Source: Chlamydiota bacterium (GTDB taxonomy: Bacteria > Chlamydiota > Chlamydiia > Chlamydiales > JAAKFR01). Taken from it: a DNA stretch of 64,000 nucleotides. The stretch spans positions 1-64,000 of the forward strand of contig JAJFLY010000015.1 in assembly GCA_021772455.1 (NCBI GenBank), in the 5' to 3' direction. Below, piece after piece: positions 34,209 to 43,074 of this stretch. The notes below the pieces were generated by a model. That model made no database searches, was not told the origin of the DNA, and saw only the letters and a program-made list of their open reading frames with translations. The translations under genes and the position numbers were made by a program. Within the stretch, counting starts at the first letter, position 1. Each line of letters starts with the position of its first letter.

Positions 34209-34747
34209 TGCTGCAAATTATTGGTGGCAAGCATAAGAGAAGAAAGCTAAACGCCCCTAAAACAGATCTCGTGCGCCCAACCGCCTCTCGCCTACGCGAA
34301 GCTCTTTTTAGTATCTGCCAACACCACATTGAAGGGGCACGTTTTCTCGACCTCTTTGCCGGCTCAGGGGCGATCGGATTAGAGGCACTTAGTCGAGGCG
34401 CTTCACATGCAACTTTTGTAGAGCAGGCACGCCCCTCCCTTTCCACAATCAAGCAGAATATCGAGCTGCTTGGTGAAAAAGAAAACACAACACTCATTGC
34501 AGCAGATGTGCTTGCTGCCATCCCAAAACTAAAAGATCGATTTGACTTGATCTACGTAGACCCTCCTTACGGAAAAGGTTTAGGGGCCGAGGTCTTGAGC
34601 CTGCTCGATAAACACCCCCTCCTAACGGATGGGGGGATCATTTTTATCGAGGATTCCGCTCTAGAGGAGCCTCCCCTGACAACGCTTAAGCTGAAGCAAA
34701 AGCGCCAAGTTGGCCGTGCTCAGCTCTTTGAGTATTTTTCCTTGTAA
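34208..34747 (+). CDS. rsmD: 16S rRNA (guanine-966-N2)-methyltransferase RsmD
   Basis: 179 residues. Starts MLQIIGGKHKRRKL (compare RIIGG-x-xRGRKL). S-adenosylmethionine motif I is FLDLFAGSGAIGLEALSRGA and the target-base motif is YVDPPYGKG (DPPY). It methylates G966 of 16S rRNA in the small-subunit head. Its ATG lies in the stop of the VWA gene. In C. trachomatis the homolog (yhhF, CT487) is next to fliY and glgC; here they are 13–25 kb away, so the block has been rearranged. Confidence 0.94.
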   Translation: MLQIIGGKHKRRKLNAPKTDLVRPTASRLREALFSICQHHIEGARFLDLFAGSGAIGLEALSRGASHATFVEQARPSLSTIKQNIELLGEKENTTLIAADVLAAIPKLKDRFDLIYVDPPYGKGLGAEVLSLLDKHPLLTDGGIIFIEDSALEEPPLTTLKLKQKRQVGRAQLFEYFSL

Positions 34748-34760
34748 TTTTGCATTCCAA

Positions 34761-34889
34761 ATGCAAGATTCCACGCTTTTATGCGGTGGTGTTGCGTTTC
34801 TTCTTGGGACTCTCTGCGCACCCTATTTATATGGCAAAGCAGAATTGTCTCACGTGAGCGAAGGCAGTCCCTTCTATACTAATCCGTAG
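34761..34889 (+). CDS. Possible 42-residue hydrophobic peptide
   Basis: An ATG-initiated frame encodes MQDSTLLCGGVAFLLGTLCA and then PYLYGKAELSHV, with one potential membrane helix. It fills the gap after rsmD and overlaps the convergent SNF-transporter stop by 11 bp. No ribosome-binding site stands out and I know no relatives, so this may be a chance frame. Confidence 0.25.
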   Translation: MQDSTLLCGGVAFLLGTLCAPYLYGKAELSHVSEGSPFYTNP

Positions 34890-36378
34890 CAGGTTCAAGT
34901 GCAGCAGGCGCTTTGACCGAAACTTTGTGGCGCGAAAGGGCAGCGCCTGCCACAATTACGAGCGCAAGCCAACCCCAGCGAACAGCCTCACCCACTCCAA
35001 ATCCACTTCTGAACTCGTGATAGAGCGCTCCAAGTAGACTCAGGGTTAAGATCGGTAACACCAGATACTTCAACGAGTAGTATGCGTAGGTGCGCCGCTT
35101 ACCAGCAAACCAAAGAGCCTCGTTCCCAATCACCTTGGAGACCATCAAAAAGAGGATGATTTCGGAAATTCCACCGAGCAACATAGCATTTCCTAGGACC
35201 ATGGGGGCCAACGCCCCAATGATGTGCTGCCCATTTCCAAAGCAGAAGGGAACTGCCAAAACAGTCACAAGCCCCATCGCAATGGCGACAGAAGCCTTGC
35301 GGCTTTTGTTAAATTCGATCTCAAAGTTGCCTGCGATGCTCTCTATGATAGAAAAGACACCGGTAATGCCTGCAATAAAGACGCAGAAAAAGAAAATCGG
35401 ACCGACAATGCGGGCGGTGACATCACCGAATTGTTGTAAAATCATCGGGAAAACGACAAAGCCGATCTCAAATGCTGAATCGGAGGGGACGAGCTCCGAA
35501 AAGGCGAGCCCACTTTTGCCGCTCATAAATCCGATACACCCAAAAATAGCGATCCCGGAGATAAACGAAATCAGGAAATCCCCTAAGGCAACTTTTGCCA
35601 TCGCACGTGGAATGCTAAAACTCTCTGGATTGTGACGTGAATACCCAGTCACAATCCCTAAGCCAAGAGATAAGCTGAAAAAGACCTGTCCAAAGACATC
35701 GCGCCACAAGGTCCAATTAGATAGTCTGGAAAAATCTGGGATCAAAAAGTTTTTAATCCCTTCGATAGAACCTGGTAAAAAGAAAGCCGAACAGCTGAAA
35801 AGGACAACCAAAACTGCCAATATCGGCAAGAAAATCGAGCATAGCTTTTCGACACCTGAGTGGATGTTACGAGCTAAAACAGCCCAAGCGAACGCGGCAA
35901 TAACCAGTGTCGATAATAAAACTGCGACAGCAAGTCCCCCCACCTGAGTCAGACTTCCTGAATCGTGCAAAAAGGTCTGCTTAAAAAAGAATGTCGTGTC
36001 AGCAGCTACAGAGCCACTTGCTGTGAAATAGGTGTAGGCGACTGTAAAGCCGGTCAATACCATGTAAAAACCGCCTATCGTGGCGCACGTTAGGACCGCT
36101 AGCCACCCAATCATCTTTCCCTTTGTTCCAGCAACATTCCCCATAGCAGAGACAATAGGAAGTTTGGTGCGCTGGCCGATGATCCCCTCTAAAAACAGGA
36201 GAGGCAACCCAATGATCAAGTGGGCAATGATGTAGGGAATAAGGAAGGCACCGCCCCCATTTTTGTAACAGAGCGCGCTGAAACTCAAAACATTTGCAAA
36301 GCCGACGGCTGACCCGATCATTGACCAGATATACCCCGTTTCCTTACTCCAAGCATCTTGTTTTCTAGCTTCTACCAT
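34879..36378 (-). CDS. Sodium-dependent symporter of the SNF (neurotransmitter:sodium) family
   Basis: 499 residues with about twelve helices. The first helix GYIWSMIGSAVGFANVLSFS carries the conserved unwound, substrate-binding GSAVG-x-x-N motif, and GGGAFLIPYIIAHLIIGLP the next conserved segment. LeuT-type bacterial members move amino acids with Na+. Chlamydiae carry such transporters (e.g. CT231), fitting their amino-acid dependence. Monocistronic; its end overlaps the doubtful 42-residue frame. Confidence 0.9.
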   Translation of the reverse strand: MVEARKQDAWSKETGYIWSMIGSAVGFANVLSFSALCYKNGGGAFLIPYIIAHLIIGLPLLFLEGIIGQRTKLPIVSAMGNVAGTKGKMIGWLAVLTCATIGGFYMVLTGFTVAYTYFTASGSVAADTTFFFKQTFLHDSGSLTQVGGLAVAVLLSTLVIAAFAWAVLARNIHSGVEKLCSIFLPILAVLVVLFSCSAFFLPGSIEGIKNFLIPDFSRLSNWTLWRDVFGQVFFSLSLGLGIVTGYSRHNPESFSIPRAMAKVALGDFLISFISGIAIFGCIGFMSGKSGLAFSELVPSDSAFEIGFVVFPMILQQFGDVTARIVGPIFFFCVFIAGITGVFSIIESIAGNFEIEFNKSRKASVAIAMGLVTVLAVPFCFGNGQHIIGALAPMVLGNAMLLGGISEIILFLMVSKVIGNEALWFAGKRRTYAYYSLKYLVLPILTLSLLGALYHEFRSGFGVGEAVRWGWLALVIVAGAALSRHKVSVKAPAALEPATD

Positions 36379-36422
36379 TTTTAAACCTTAAATTATAAAG
36401 ATTAGAAGCATTATAACAAAAC

Positions 36423-38843
36423 TTAAGATTTGGGAGTAGATTCAAAAGTTTTTTTAGTACCTACCATCTGGTCATTTGAGTACTCACAGAGGATTTTTGG
36501 AGCTCCATCCTCATAGTACTTATTAAATTTTCCATTTTTTTGGTCGTCCAAGTACTCGGCTTCAAAAACTAGAATGCCCTCTTCATTCCACTCCTGCCCA
36601 AGACCATTGACCTTATCGCCTTTGAAATAATAGAGGCTCGCTCGATTGCCATTTTCGTGAAGTGTGAGAGTTGGACCATTACGCACATCATCTTCAAAAC
36701 TAACCTCACGATAAATCCGTCCGCTTGGGAAGTAACTAATCGCCTTCCCTTCACGCTTGTCACCCTTAAAATTCATCGTCATCATCAAAATGCCTTCAGG
36801 AGAATAGAGCGTGGCAATCCCCTCTCGCAAACCGTTTTTGTAAAATGTACTCGCCTGCTTAGCACCCGTTTCGGCATACTCAGAGACCTCTCCCTCGAGA
36901 AAATCCTCTTTAAAGGTGGCATCGAGTTTTTTTACCCTCCCAAATTCTGCGTGCTGGGCGTAGTAAATCTGGTGGACACCATGGCGTAGATTATCTTTGT
37001 AATGGAAAATCACCTCCTCTCCTCCAGCACTTAACTGATAGTAGCGCCCAGTAAGACACCCATCAACATACTCAGCCTCTTCTATACATTTTCCGTCGGC
37101 ATCCCATTGCATCTTCGCCCCGTGAAGAACCCCATTCAGATACCCAATCGTAGCCGCTATCTGCCCATTGGGATGGTAAGAATTCTGCTTCCCCTCGAGC
37201 TTTCCATTTGCATAGTTAAAACTCCTAGCAAGTTGCACCCCACCAGGGTAATACTCTAAATGCTCTCCAACCGGAACGCCCTGCTCATAATGGACCGAGA
37301 CGTGCTTCGAACCATCCTCATGCCACCCTTGAAGTTCGCCATGTAAATGATCCTCTTCAAAATAGGCAATACTCTGCTTGGTTCCATTGTTATGAAATTT
37401 CAATTCTTGCCCATGGCGCCGTCCATTCTCAAACGCTGTCGAGGCACTTAATGTCCCATCGGGATAAAAAATCTTCATAATGCCGTTAAGAGCATCATTT
37501 TTATAAGAGGCTTCGAAGACAAGGATTCCTTCATTGACCCACTCTCGCCTTACACCTTCGGCTTTGCCCATGCAATAGGTCCCCTCAAGCCGTTTGTTGC
37601 CGTTGGCAAACCACTCTGTCTGCTTTCCATCTAAGAGACCATGCTCATAATTTTTGTCGCATTTAGGCTCGCCATTGGCAAACCACTCGCGGTAAGGCCC
37701 CTGCCACTTCCCCTTCTCAAAAAATACAAAGCGCTTTAGTTCACCATTTTCATAGTACTCTTTTTGCTCACCAGCAAGGTCGCCTTCGATATATGCATAA
37801 TCGCTTTTCAATTGTCCACTTGGATACCACTCTTTGAAAGATCCGTCTAAAACTCCCTCTTTTTCAAAATATTGAAGGACGATCTGCCCCTCCTCAGTAT
37901 ATGCCACAACCGGCTCAAGGAGCTCTCCTTCGTCGTTGTAACGGGCAAGCTTCGCCAATTGTCCATTTGAATGGATCAACCTGTGCTCACCGATGGGTAC
38001 ACCCTTACGATTAAGGCCGCCCCCCGCACGTGCGCCACCCTCTTGGAAAAATTGCTCCTCACCCTCTTTGAGCCCCTCTACGTAGTTCACACGGTATGAA
38101 ACACCCCCACTTTGAAAGTATTTGAGGTGAAGCCCAGTCTGGTTCCCCATTCTGAAATCTTGCACCTCTAAAAGGGCAAGCTCAGGGCCATAAATCATCA
38201 CAGCAGGCGTCTTACCATCGCCGTGAAGAAGGCCGTTGACAAAGTGGCGAGAAGATTTTAAACCCTCTTCACCCTCTGTCTTGGCGTGCCACTCCAACGC
38301 ATTCCCATGAGGCAAATTGTTTACATAAGGCGTTTGCGAAGCGCGCGTCCCATCTTCATAAAACGTATAGAAAGTACCCGTTTTCTTTCCATTTTCAAAA
38401 GAGCCCTCTTCTTTCTTGTTTCCATTTGGATGGTACCCCTGAAAAAAACCGTGTTTCTCACCCTTTGTATAAACTAACGAGGATTCCAGCTGACCATTTG
38501 GATGATACGTTTTAACCTCCCCTTCAAGAAGGCCATTTTCATAGTAACCCGAGCCCGCAATATTGCCAGAGAGGTGGAAGGCTACAGAGGCGCCATGCAA
38601 CGTATTCTCATCTGCAAGATCGCTCTCTTCGCGCACCTGACCGTTGGGGTAAAAGACAAGCTGCTTAACCGCCCTTTCAGCCTGATCATCTGGCTCATAC
38701 AGGACAACTTGAGAGGGATTTCCATTTAAAAAATTTTCAACGATATGGGGACGCCAATTGGGCTGCCGCACCTTAAGAGGGGGGCCATCTTCGGCAAAAG
38801 CTGTCGTAAATAAAACAAGTACAGGAAGTAAATACCTAAACAT
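36423..38843 (-). CDS. Giant secreted MORN/YwqK-type repeat protein
   Basis: 806 residues: a signal peptide (MFRYLLPVLVLFTTAFA) and then almost nothing but about 30 repeats of 22–24 residues built on Y-x-NG-x-x-x-x-x-x-Y-x-x-G-x-x-xG. Examples are FYPNGQVREESDL, YHPNGQLESSLVYTKGEKHG, WYPSGQLKSDYAYIEGDLAG and EYYENGELKRFVFFEKG. These are toxin-antitoxin YwqK-like/MORN-variant beta-hairpin repeats forming long fibre-like sheets. The leader predicts export. The function of such chlamydial proteins is unknown; an adhesin-like or envelope role would fit the shape. Single-gene unit. Confidence 0.85.
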   Translation of the reverse strand: MFRYLLPVLVLFTTAFAEDGPPLKVRQPNWRPHIVENFLNGNPSQVVLYEPDDQAERAVKQLVFYPNGQVREESDLADENTLHGASVAFHLSGNIAGSGYYENGLLEGEVKTYHPNGQLESSLVYTKGEKHGFFQGYHPNGNKKEEGSFENGKKTGTFYTFYEDGTRASQTPYVNNLPHGNALEWHAKTEGEEGLKSSRHFVNGLLHGDGKTPAVMIYGPELALLEVQDFRMGNQTGLHLKYFQSGGVSYRVNYVEGLKEGEEQFFQEGGARAGGGLNRKGVPIGEHRLIHSNGQLAKLARYNDEGELLEPVVAYTEEGQIVLQYFEKEGVLDGSFKEWYPSGQLKSDYAYIEGDLAGEQKEYYENGELKRFVFFEKGKWQGPYREWFANGEPKCDKNYEHGLLDGKQTEWFANGNKRLEGTYCMGKAEGVRREWVNEGILVFEASYKNDALNGIMKIFYPDGTLSASTAFENGRRHGQELKFHNNGTKQSIAYFEEDHLHGELQGWHEDGSKHVSVHYEQGVPVGEHLEYYPGGVQLARSFNYANGKLEGKQNSYHPNGQIAATIGYLNGVLHGAKMQWDADGKCIEEAEYVDGCLTGRYYQLSAGGEEVIFHYKDNLRHGVHQIYYAQHAEFGRVKKLDATFKEDFLEGEVSEYAETGAKQASTFYKNGLREGIATLYSPEGILMMTMNFKGDKREGKAISYFPSGRIYREVSFEDDVRNGPTLTLHENGNRASLYYFKGDKVNGLGQEWNEEGILVFEAEYLDDQKNGKFNKYYEDGAPKILCEYSNDQMVGTKKTFESTPKS

Positions 38844-38986
38844 ATGCTCTCCTCGGGTTAGTTAGTCGAGAATACAGGGATGCCCTATTTTCGTCAGGCC
38901 TTTATATATGGCTAAATAATTCGAAAAATGGTACATTTTGGGTAGTAAACTTCCAAAAAAGGCCGCAAAAAGGAATTAAGTGACCC

Positions 38987-40147
38987 ATGCGTTCTCTATA
39001 TGATAGATTTTTCAAAGGTAGCTCTTCTAGTTATTTTTTATTTGGACCGCGCGGGACTGGCAAATCGACTTGGGTTCGGAAGCATTATCCCAACGCGCTT
39101 TGGCTAGATCTACTAGATCCCGGCGAGCAAAGGCGTTTAAATGCTTATCCTGAACGTCTTAAAGAAAAAGTGTTGGCAGAGCCAGGCAAGAAGGTGGTGG
39201 TGATAGATGAAGTTCAACGTGTACCCGAAGTCCTAACGGTAGTCCATCAATTGATTGAGGAAAAACAAGAGATCCAGTTTATTCTGACAGGTTCTAGTGC
39301 GCGCAAGCTAAAGCGGACCGGTGTCGATCTACTTGCCGGGCGAGCGTTGATGTTATCCATGCATCCACTGATGGCATCGGAAATGAATCCCCACTTTTCT
39401 CTCAAAACAGCGCTCCTAAAAGGTTTACTACCAATGGTTGTTGATTCGGATGATCCTGACAGAACGCTAGATGCCTATGCAACCACCTATCTCCAAGAGG
39501 AAGTGCAAGCCGAAGGATTGGTGCGAAACATTGGAAATTTTTCACGATTCCTTGAAGCGATTAGCTTTTCACATGCATCGATGCTCAATATCAGCAATGT
39601 GGCTCGCGAGTCTGAAATCGAGCGGAAGGTCGTTGGAAGTTATGTCACCATATTAGAGGATCTATTACTCTCTTTCAGACTCTCCCCATTCACAAAGCGA
39701 GCAAAAAGACAATCGGTCACGCATTCCAAGTTCTATTTATTTGATGCAGGAATTTTTCGGTCGCTCCGTCCTCAAGGGCCACTCGATAGACCCGAAGAAA
39801 TCGGCGGGCTATGCCTTGAAGGGCTTGTCGCTCAACATTTACGCGCGTGGATTGCCTATTCAAATAAGAAAGCCGCTCTCTACTATTGGCGAACACGTAA
39901 GGGAGTAGAAGTAGATTTTATTGTTTATGGTTCCGATCTTTTTATCGCCCTTGAGGTCAAAAATAGCTCTAGGGTGGATAACAACGACGTCCGATCTCTT
40001 AGGACATTTCAAACTGACTATCCAGAATGCCAAGCTTGCCTTCTTTATAGAGGGAAGGAACGGGTCATCGTCAATAACATTTTGTGTATGCCAGTGGAAG
40101 AGTTCTTGTTGCAACTCTATCCTGATCAAGACATTTTACCGAAATAG
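38987..40147 (+). CDS. AAA_14/DUF4143-family ATPase
   Basis: 386 residues. MRSLYDRFFKGSSSSYFLFG leads to Walker A GPRGTGKSTWV, Walker B KKVVVIDEVQRVP and sensor-1 FILTGSSARKLKR with GRALML. The C-terminal DUF4143 domain holds a PD-(D/E)XK-like core, YYWRTRKGVEVDFIVYG...IALEVKNS. Many prokaryotes hold numerous, poorly understood copies that spread horizontally. Together with the DUF234 ATPase at 6095 and broken relatives at 12914 and 46305 it is one of four such loci in this window. Confidence 0.9.
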   Translation: MRSLYDRFFKGSSSSYFLFGPRGTGKSTWVRKHYPNALWLDLLDPGEQRRLNAYPERLKEKVLAEPGKKVVVIDEVQRVPEVLTVVHQLIEEKQEIQFILTGSSARKLKRTGVDLLAGRALMLSMHPLMASEMNPHFSLKTALLKGLLPMVVDSDDPDRTLDAYATTYLQEEVQAEGLVRNIGNFSRFLEAISFSHASMLNISNVARESEIERKVVGSYVTILEDLLLSFRLSPFTKRAKRQSVTHSKFYLFDAGIFRSLRPQGPLDRPEEIGGLCLEGLVAQHLRAWIAYSNKKAALYYWRTRKGVEVDFIVYGSDLFIALEVKNSSRVDNNDVRSLRTFQTDYPECQACLLYRGKERVIVNNILCMPVEEFLLQLYPDQDILPK

Positions 40148-40228
40148 GTAGCAATCAGGGTCTAAGAATTGGGTTAGCAAAACCTCGAGAAAGTTGTGCA
40201 TAAAATATTTTAATGGTATTCGGATGCT

Positions 40229-41224
40229 ATGAATACCAAAAAAATGCTTCCGTTTATTTGCTCACTGCTGTGCTGCTGTTCTACTCTTCAAGCTGAAGAT
40301 GCGAAACTCAAAGTCATCGTCGATACAGATTGTGACATGGATGATATGATGGCCATCCTATATTTGCTTAAACGCAAAGATGTTGAAGTTCTCGCCATCA
40401 CAACCACCGGAACAGGAGCTGCCCACTGGAAGTACTCGGCTCCAAACATCTTGAAGTTGATTGAATTAGCAGGCCATCCAGATATTCCCGTTGCATTTGG
40501 TGCAAAAATTTCTCTAAGCCCTTACTCGAGTTTTCCAGAAAGTTGGAGAGAGGGATTTGATGAGGTCTACGGCATTCCACTACCGACAAATCCACACCAC
40601 GCATCCTCACTTCCATCCTGGGAATTAATGGCTCAAACTGTTGAGCAGTCTGCAGATAAAATCACTATTCTTTGCTTGGCTCCAATGACAAATGTTGCGA
40701 TCGCCTTAGAGAAAAGACCGCAGATGCTTAAAAATATTGAGCGTATTTATATCTCTGGAGGCTCAATCGATAAAAAGGGAAATATCGTAGATAGCGATAA
40801 TACATGTGCCGAATACAACATTCTCTTGGATGCAAGAGCCGCGCAAGATGTGATCGCCTCCGGTGCCCCTATCGTCCTTGTGCCCCTAAATGCAACTGAA
40901 AGCGCTCAGATCACGCCAGAAGTGATCGAACAGTTTCAATCGCAAAAGAATAATCCTTCGGCAAACTTTGTTTTTGAGGTCATCAAGCCCTATCTCAAGG
41001 CTCAACCAGGCGTGAAAGCCTACTTCTGGGATCCAGAAGCAGCTGCAGTGATGACAAATCCGGAGATCGGGACATTTAAGGATCTCAAAATTGTCGTCAA
41101 TCAAGAACCGGGCCCTCAATATGGCTGCACTGAGATCAATGAAGATGGCTCCTTGACCAATGTTTGCCTGTCAATCGATGCCGAGAAGTTTTATCAGCTC
41201 TTTTTCGATACCATTAATCAGTGA
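40229..41224 (+). CDS. Exported nucleoside hydrolase
   Basis: 331 residues of the inosine-uridine-preferring nucleoside hydrolase family, which split nucleosides into base and ribose. Calcium-site motif VDTDCDMDDMMAI at residues 31–43; further conserved pieces are LAPMTNVAIAL and NTCAEYNILLDARAAQ. Unlike most bacterial members it has a clear signal peptide (MLPFICSLLCCCSTLQAED), so it acts in the periplasm or outside. It is the first gene of a compact operon with a permease and ribokinase. Confidence 0.92.
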   Translation: MNTKKMLPFICSLLCCCSTLQAEDAKLKVIVDTDCDMDDMMAILYLLKRKDVEVLAITTTGTGAAHWKYSAPNILKLIELAGHPDIPVAFGAKISLSPYSSFPESWREGFDEVYGIPLPTNPHHASSLPSWELMAQTVEQSADKITILCLAPMTNVAIALEKRPQMLKNIERIYISGGSIDKKGNIVDSDNTCAEYNILLDARAAQDVIASGAPIVLVPLNATESAQITPEVIEQFQSQKNNPSANFVFEVIKPYLKAQPGVKAYFWDPEAAAVMTNPEIGTFKDLKIVVNQEPGPQYGCTEINEDGSLTNVCLSIDAEKFYQLFFDTINQ

Positions 41225-41231
41225 ATGATCC

Positions 41232-42218
41232 ATGTATTTACCTCAATCTTACCTTGTAGCCGTTCTCTTCATGTTTATCACAATGCTCTGTTGGGGCTCT
41301 TGGGCAAATGCGGCCAAGCTCGATAATAAGTGGCGCTTTGAGCTCTTTTACTGGGATTATTCACTTGGGGTATTGCTTACAAGTCTTTTGTTTGCTCTTA
41401 CTTTGGGGCTTTTTGGGGAGTCGGGGCAGCCATTTGTGGAGAATATCTTCCAAGCCGATTACCTCATGATTGGAAAAGCCCTTCTAGGGGGAGTCATCTT
41501 TAACATCGCAAATATCTTGCTTGTGGCAGCTATTTCCATTGCAGGAATGTCTGTTGCTTTTCCTATTGGAATTGGAATCGCTCTTGTCGCGGGAACGCTG
41601 CTTAGCTATCTTGTGACTCCAAAGGGAAATCTCTCAATCCTTGTGATTGGAGTTTTATTTATTCTGTTGGCAGTCATCTTCGATGCGGTTGCATACAAGA
41701 AAAAAGCGAAATTTGAAAAAATAGTCACCCATCCTCCAAAAAAGGGGATCATTATCTCAATTATCAGCGGGATTTTGATGAGCCTTTTCTATCCGCTTGT
41801 TGCAGATTCGATGCAAGGGCATCTGTCATTAACACCTTATTCCGCCATCTTCTTTTTCGCAGTAGGCCTCTTCGTGTCTAACTGGCTTATCAACTACATC
41901 TTCATGAAAAATCCAATCTCGGGCCCAAAACTCACGATACGGGATTATTTCCAAGGCTCTACAAGACAGCATCTCATTGGGATTTTAGGAGGCTTTATTT
42001 GGTGTGTAGGGATGTCTTTTAATGTAATTGCAGCTACAAATGCTGGGCCAGCAATTGCGTATGCTTTTGGGCAGGGAGCGACATTGATTGCAGCCATTTG
42101 GGGTGTATTTGTGTGGCGTGAATTTGCCCATGCAAAAAAGGTCTACCTGCTGCTCTTATTCATGTTTATCAGTTATCTAATCGGTCTTCTCTTTATCGGC
42201 TTTGCAAGGATGGCGTGA
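41232..42218 (+). CDS. Ureide-permease/GRP-like DMT transporter, probably for ribose or nucleosides
   Basis: 328 residues with about ten helices. MLCWGSWANAAKL followed by KWRFELFYWDYSLGVLLTS resembles the plant ureide-permease family and bacterial GRP sugar transporters. The neighbours are a periplasmic nucleoside hydrolase (8 bp upstream) and ribokinase (overlapping), so the cargo is most likely ribose released outside, with nucleobase as an alternative. The substrate is inferred from context, not seen. Confidence 0.8.
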   Translation: MYLPQSYLVAVLFMFITMLCWGSWANAAKLDNKWRFELFYWDYSLGVLLTSLLFALTLGLFGESGQPFVENIFQADYLMIGKALLGGVIFNIANILLVAAISIAGMSVAFPIGIGIALVAGTLLSYLVTPKGNLSILVIGVLFILLAVIFDAVAYKKKAKFEKIVTHPPKKGIIISIISGILMSLFYPLVADSMQGHLSLTPYSAIFFFAVGLFVSNWLINYIFMKNPISGPKLTIRDYFQGSTRQHLIGILGGFIWCVGMSFNVIAATNAGPAIAYAFGQGATLIAAIWGVFVWREFAHAKKVYLLLLFMFISYLIGLLFIGFARMA

Positions 42219-43072
42219 TGAAAATTCTAAATTTCGGTTCTCTAAACATCGATTATGTCTACAAGGTTCCCCATTTTGTGCAGCCGGGAGAGACAATCTC
42301 GAGCTCAGCGCTTGAAACCTTTGCTGGAGGTAAGGGAGCAAATCAATCGGTTGCGCTTGCAAGAGCGGGTGCTCAGGTCTTTCACGCCGGTAAAATAGGG
42401 AGAGATGGCAGGTGGTTAAAAGAAGAGCTTACAGGTGATGGCGTCGATACAACCTATTTATTTCAAAGCGATTCAAATAATGGTCATGCGATTATCCAAG
42501 TGGACGAATCCGGCCAAAACGCGATTGTTTTATTCGCAGGTGCCAATAAAGAGATTACGAAAGAGGAAATCGATCAAACATTTTCCTATTTTGACAAAGG
42601 GGATTTTCTTCTCTTGCAAAATGAGATCAATCACGTCGATTACTTGATTCAAAAGGGGCATGAAAAGGGGCTCAAGGTCTGTTTTAACCCTGCCCCGATG
42701 ACACAAGAGGTGCACAATTATCCGCTTGATCTAGTGGATCTTTTTATTTTAAATGAAACAGAATCTGCGAATCTTGCTCAAACAGAGCTGGTTAAGCGCT
42801 TTCCAAATGCCGAGGTGATCTTAACTCTCGGTAAAGGGGGCGCTTCTTACTATTATAAGGAAAAGCATTTACATGTTCCTGCCCGTGAAGTTAAAGTTGT
42901 GGACACAACCGCTGCTGGCGATACTTTTATAGGGTATTACTTAGCTGCGATGCTTGAAGGTCAATCTGCTCAGTATGCTCTTAACTTTGCAACGGAAGCT
43001 TCTGCTCTTTGTGTAACGCGTAAGGGGGCCCAGCCGGCCATTCCTCTGAAATCGCAATTATTGGACCATTGA
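42218..43072 (+). CDS. rbsK: Ribokinase (PfkB family)
   Basis: 284 residues from ATG 42218. N-terminal FGSLNIDYVYKVPHF, sugar-binding TFAGGKGANQSVALARAG, and the C-terminal PfkB signature VVDTTAAGDTFIGYYL with the catalytic Asp. It makes ribose 5-phosphate from ribose and ATP, feeding nucleotide and pentose metabolism. It is third in the hydrolase–permease–kinase operon; the copper ATPase follows 2 bp later. Confidence 0.93.
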   Translation: MKILNFGSLNIDYVYKVPHFVQPGETISSSALETFAGGKGANQSVALARAGAQVFHAGKIGRDGRWLKEELTGDGVDTTYLFQSDSNNGHAIIQVDESGQNAIVLFAGANKEITKEEIDQTFSYFDKGDFLLLQNEINHVDYLIQKGHEKGLKVCFNPAPMTQEVHNYPLDLVDLFILNETESANLAQTELVKRFPNAEVILTLGKGGASYYYKEKHLHVPAREVKVVDTTAAGDTFIGYYLAAMLEGQSAQYALNFATEASALCVTRKGAQPAIPLKSQLLDH

Positions 43073-43074
43073 AG

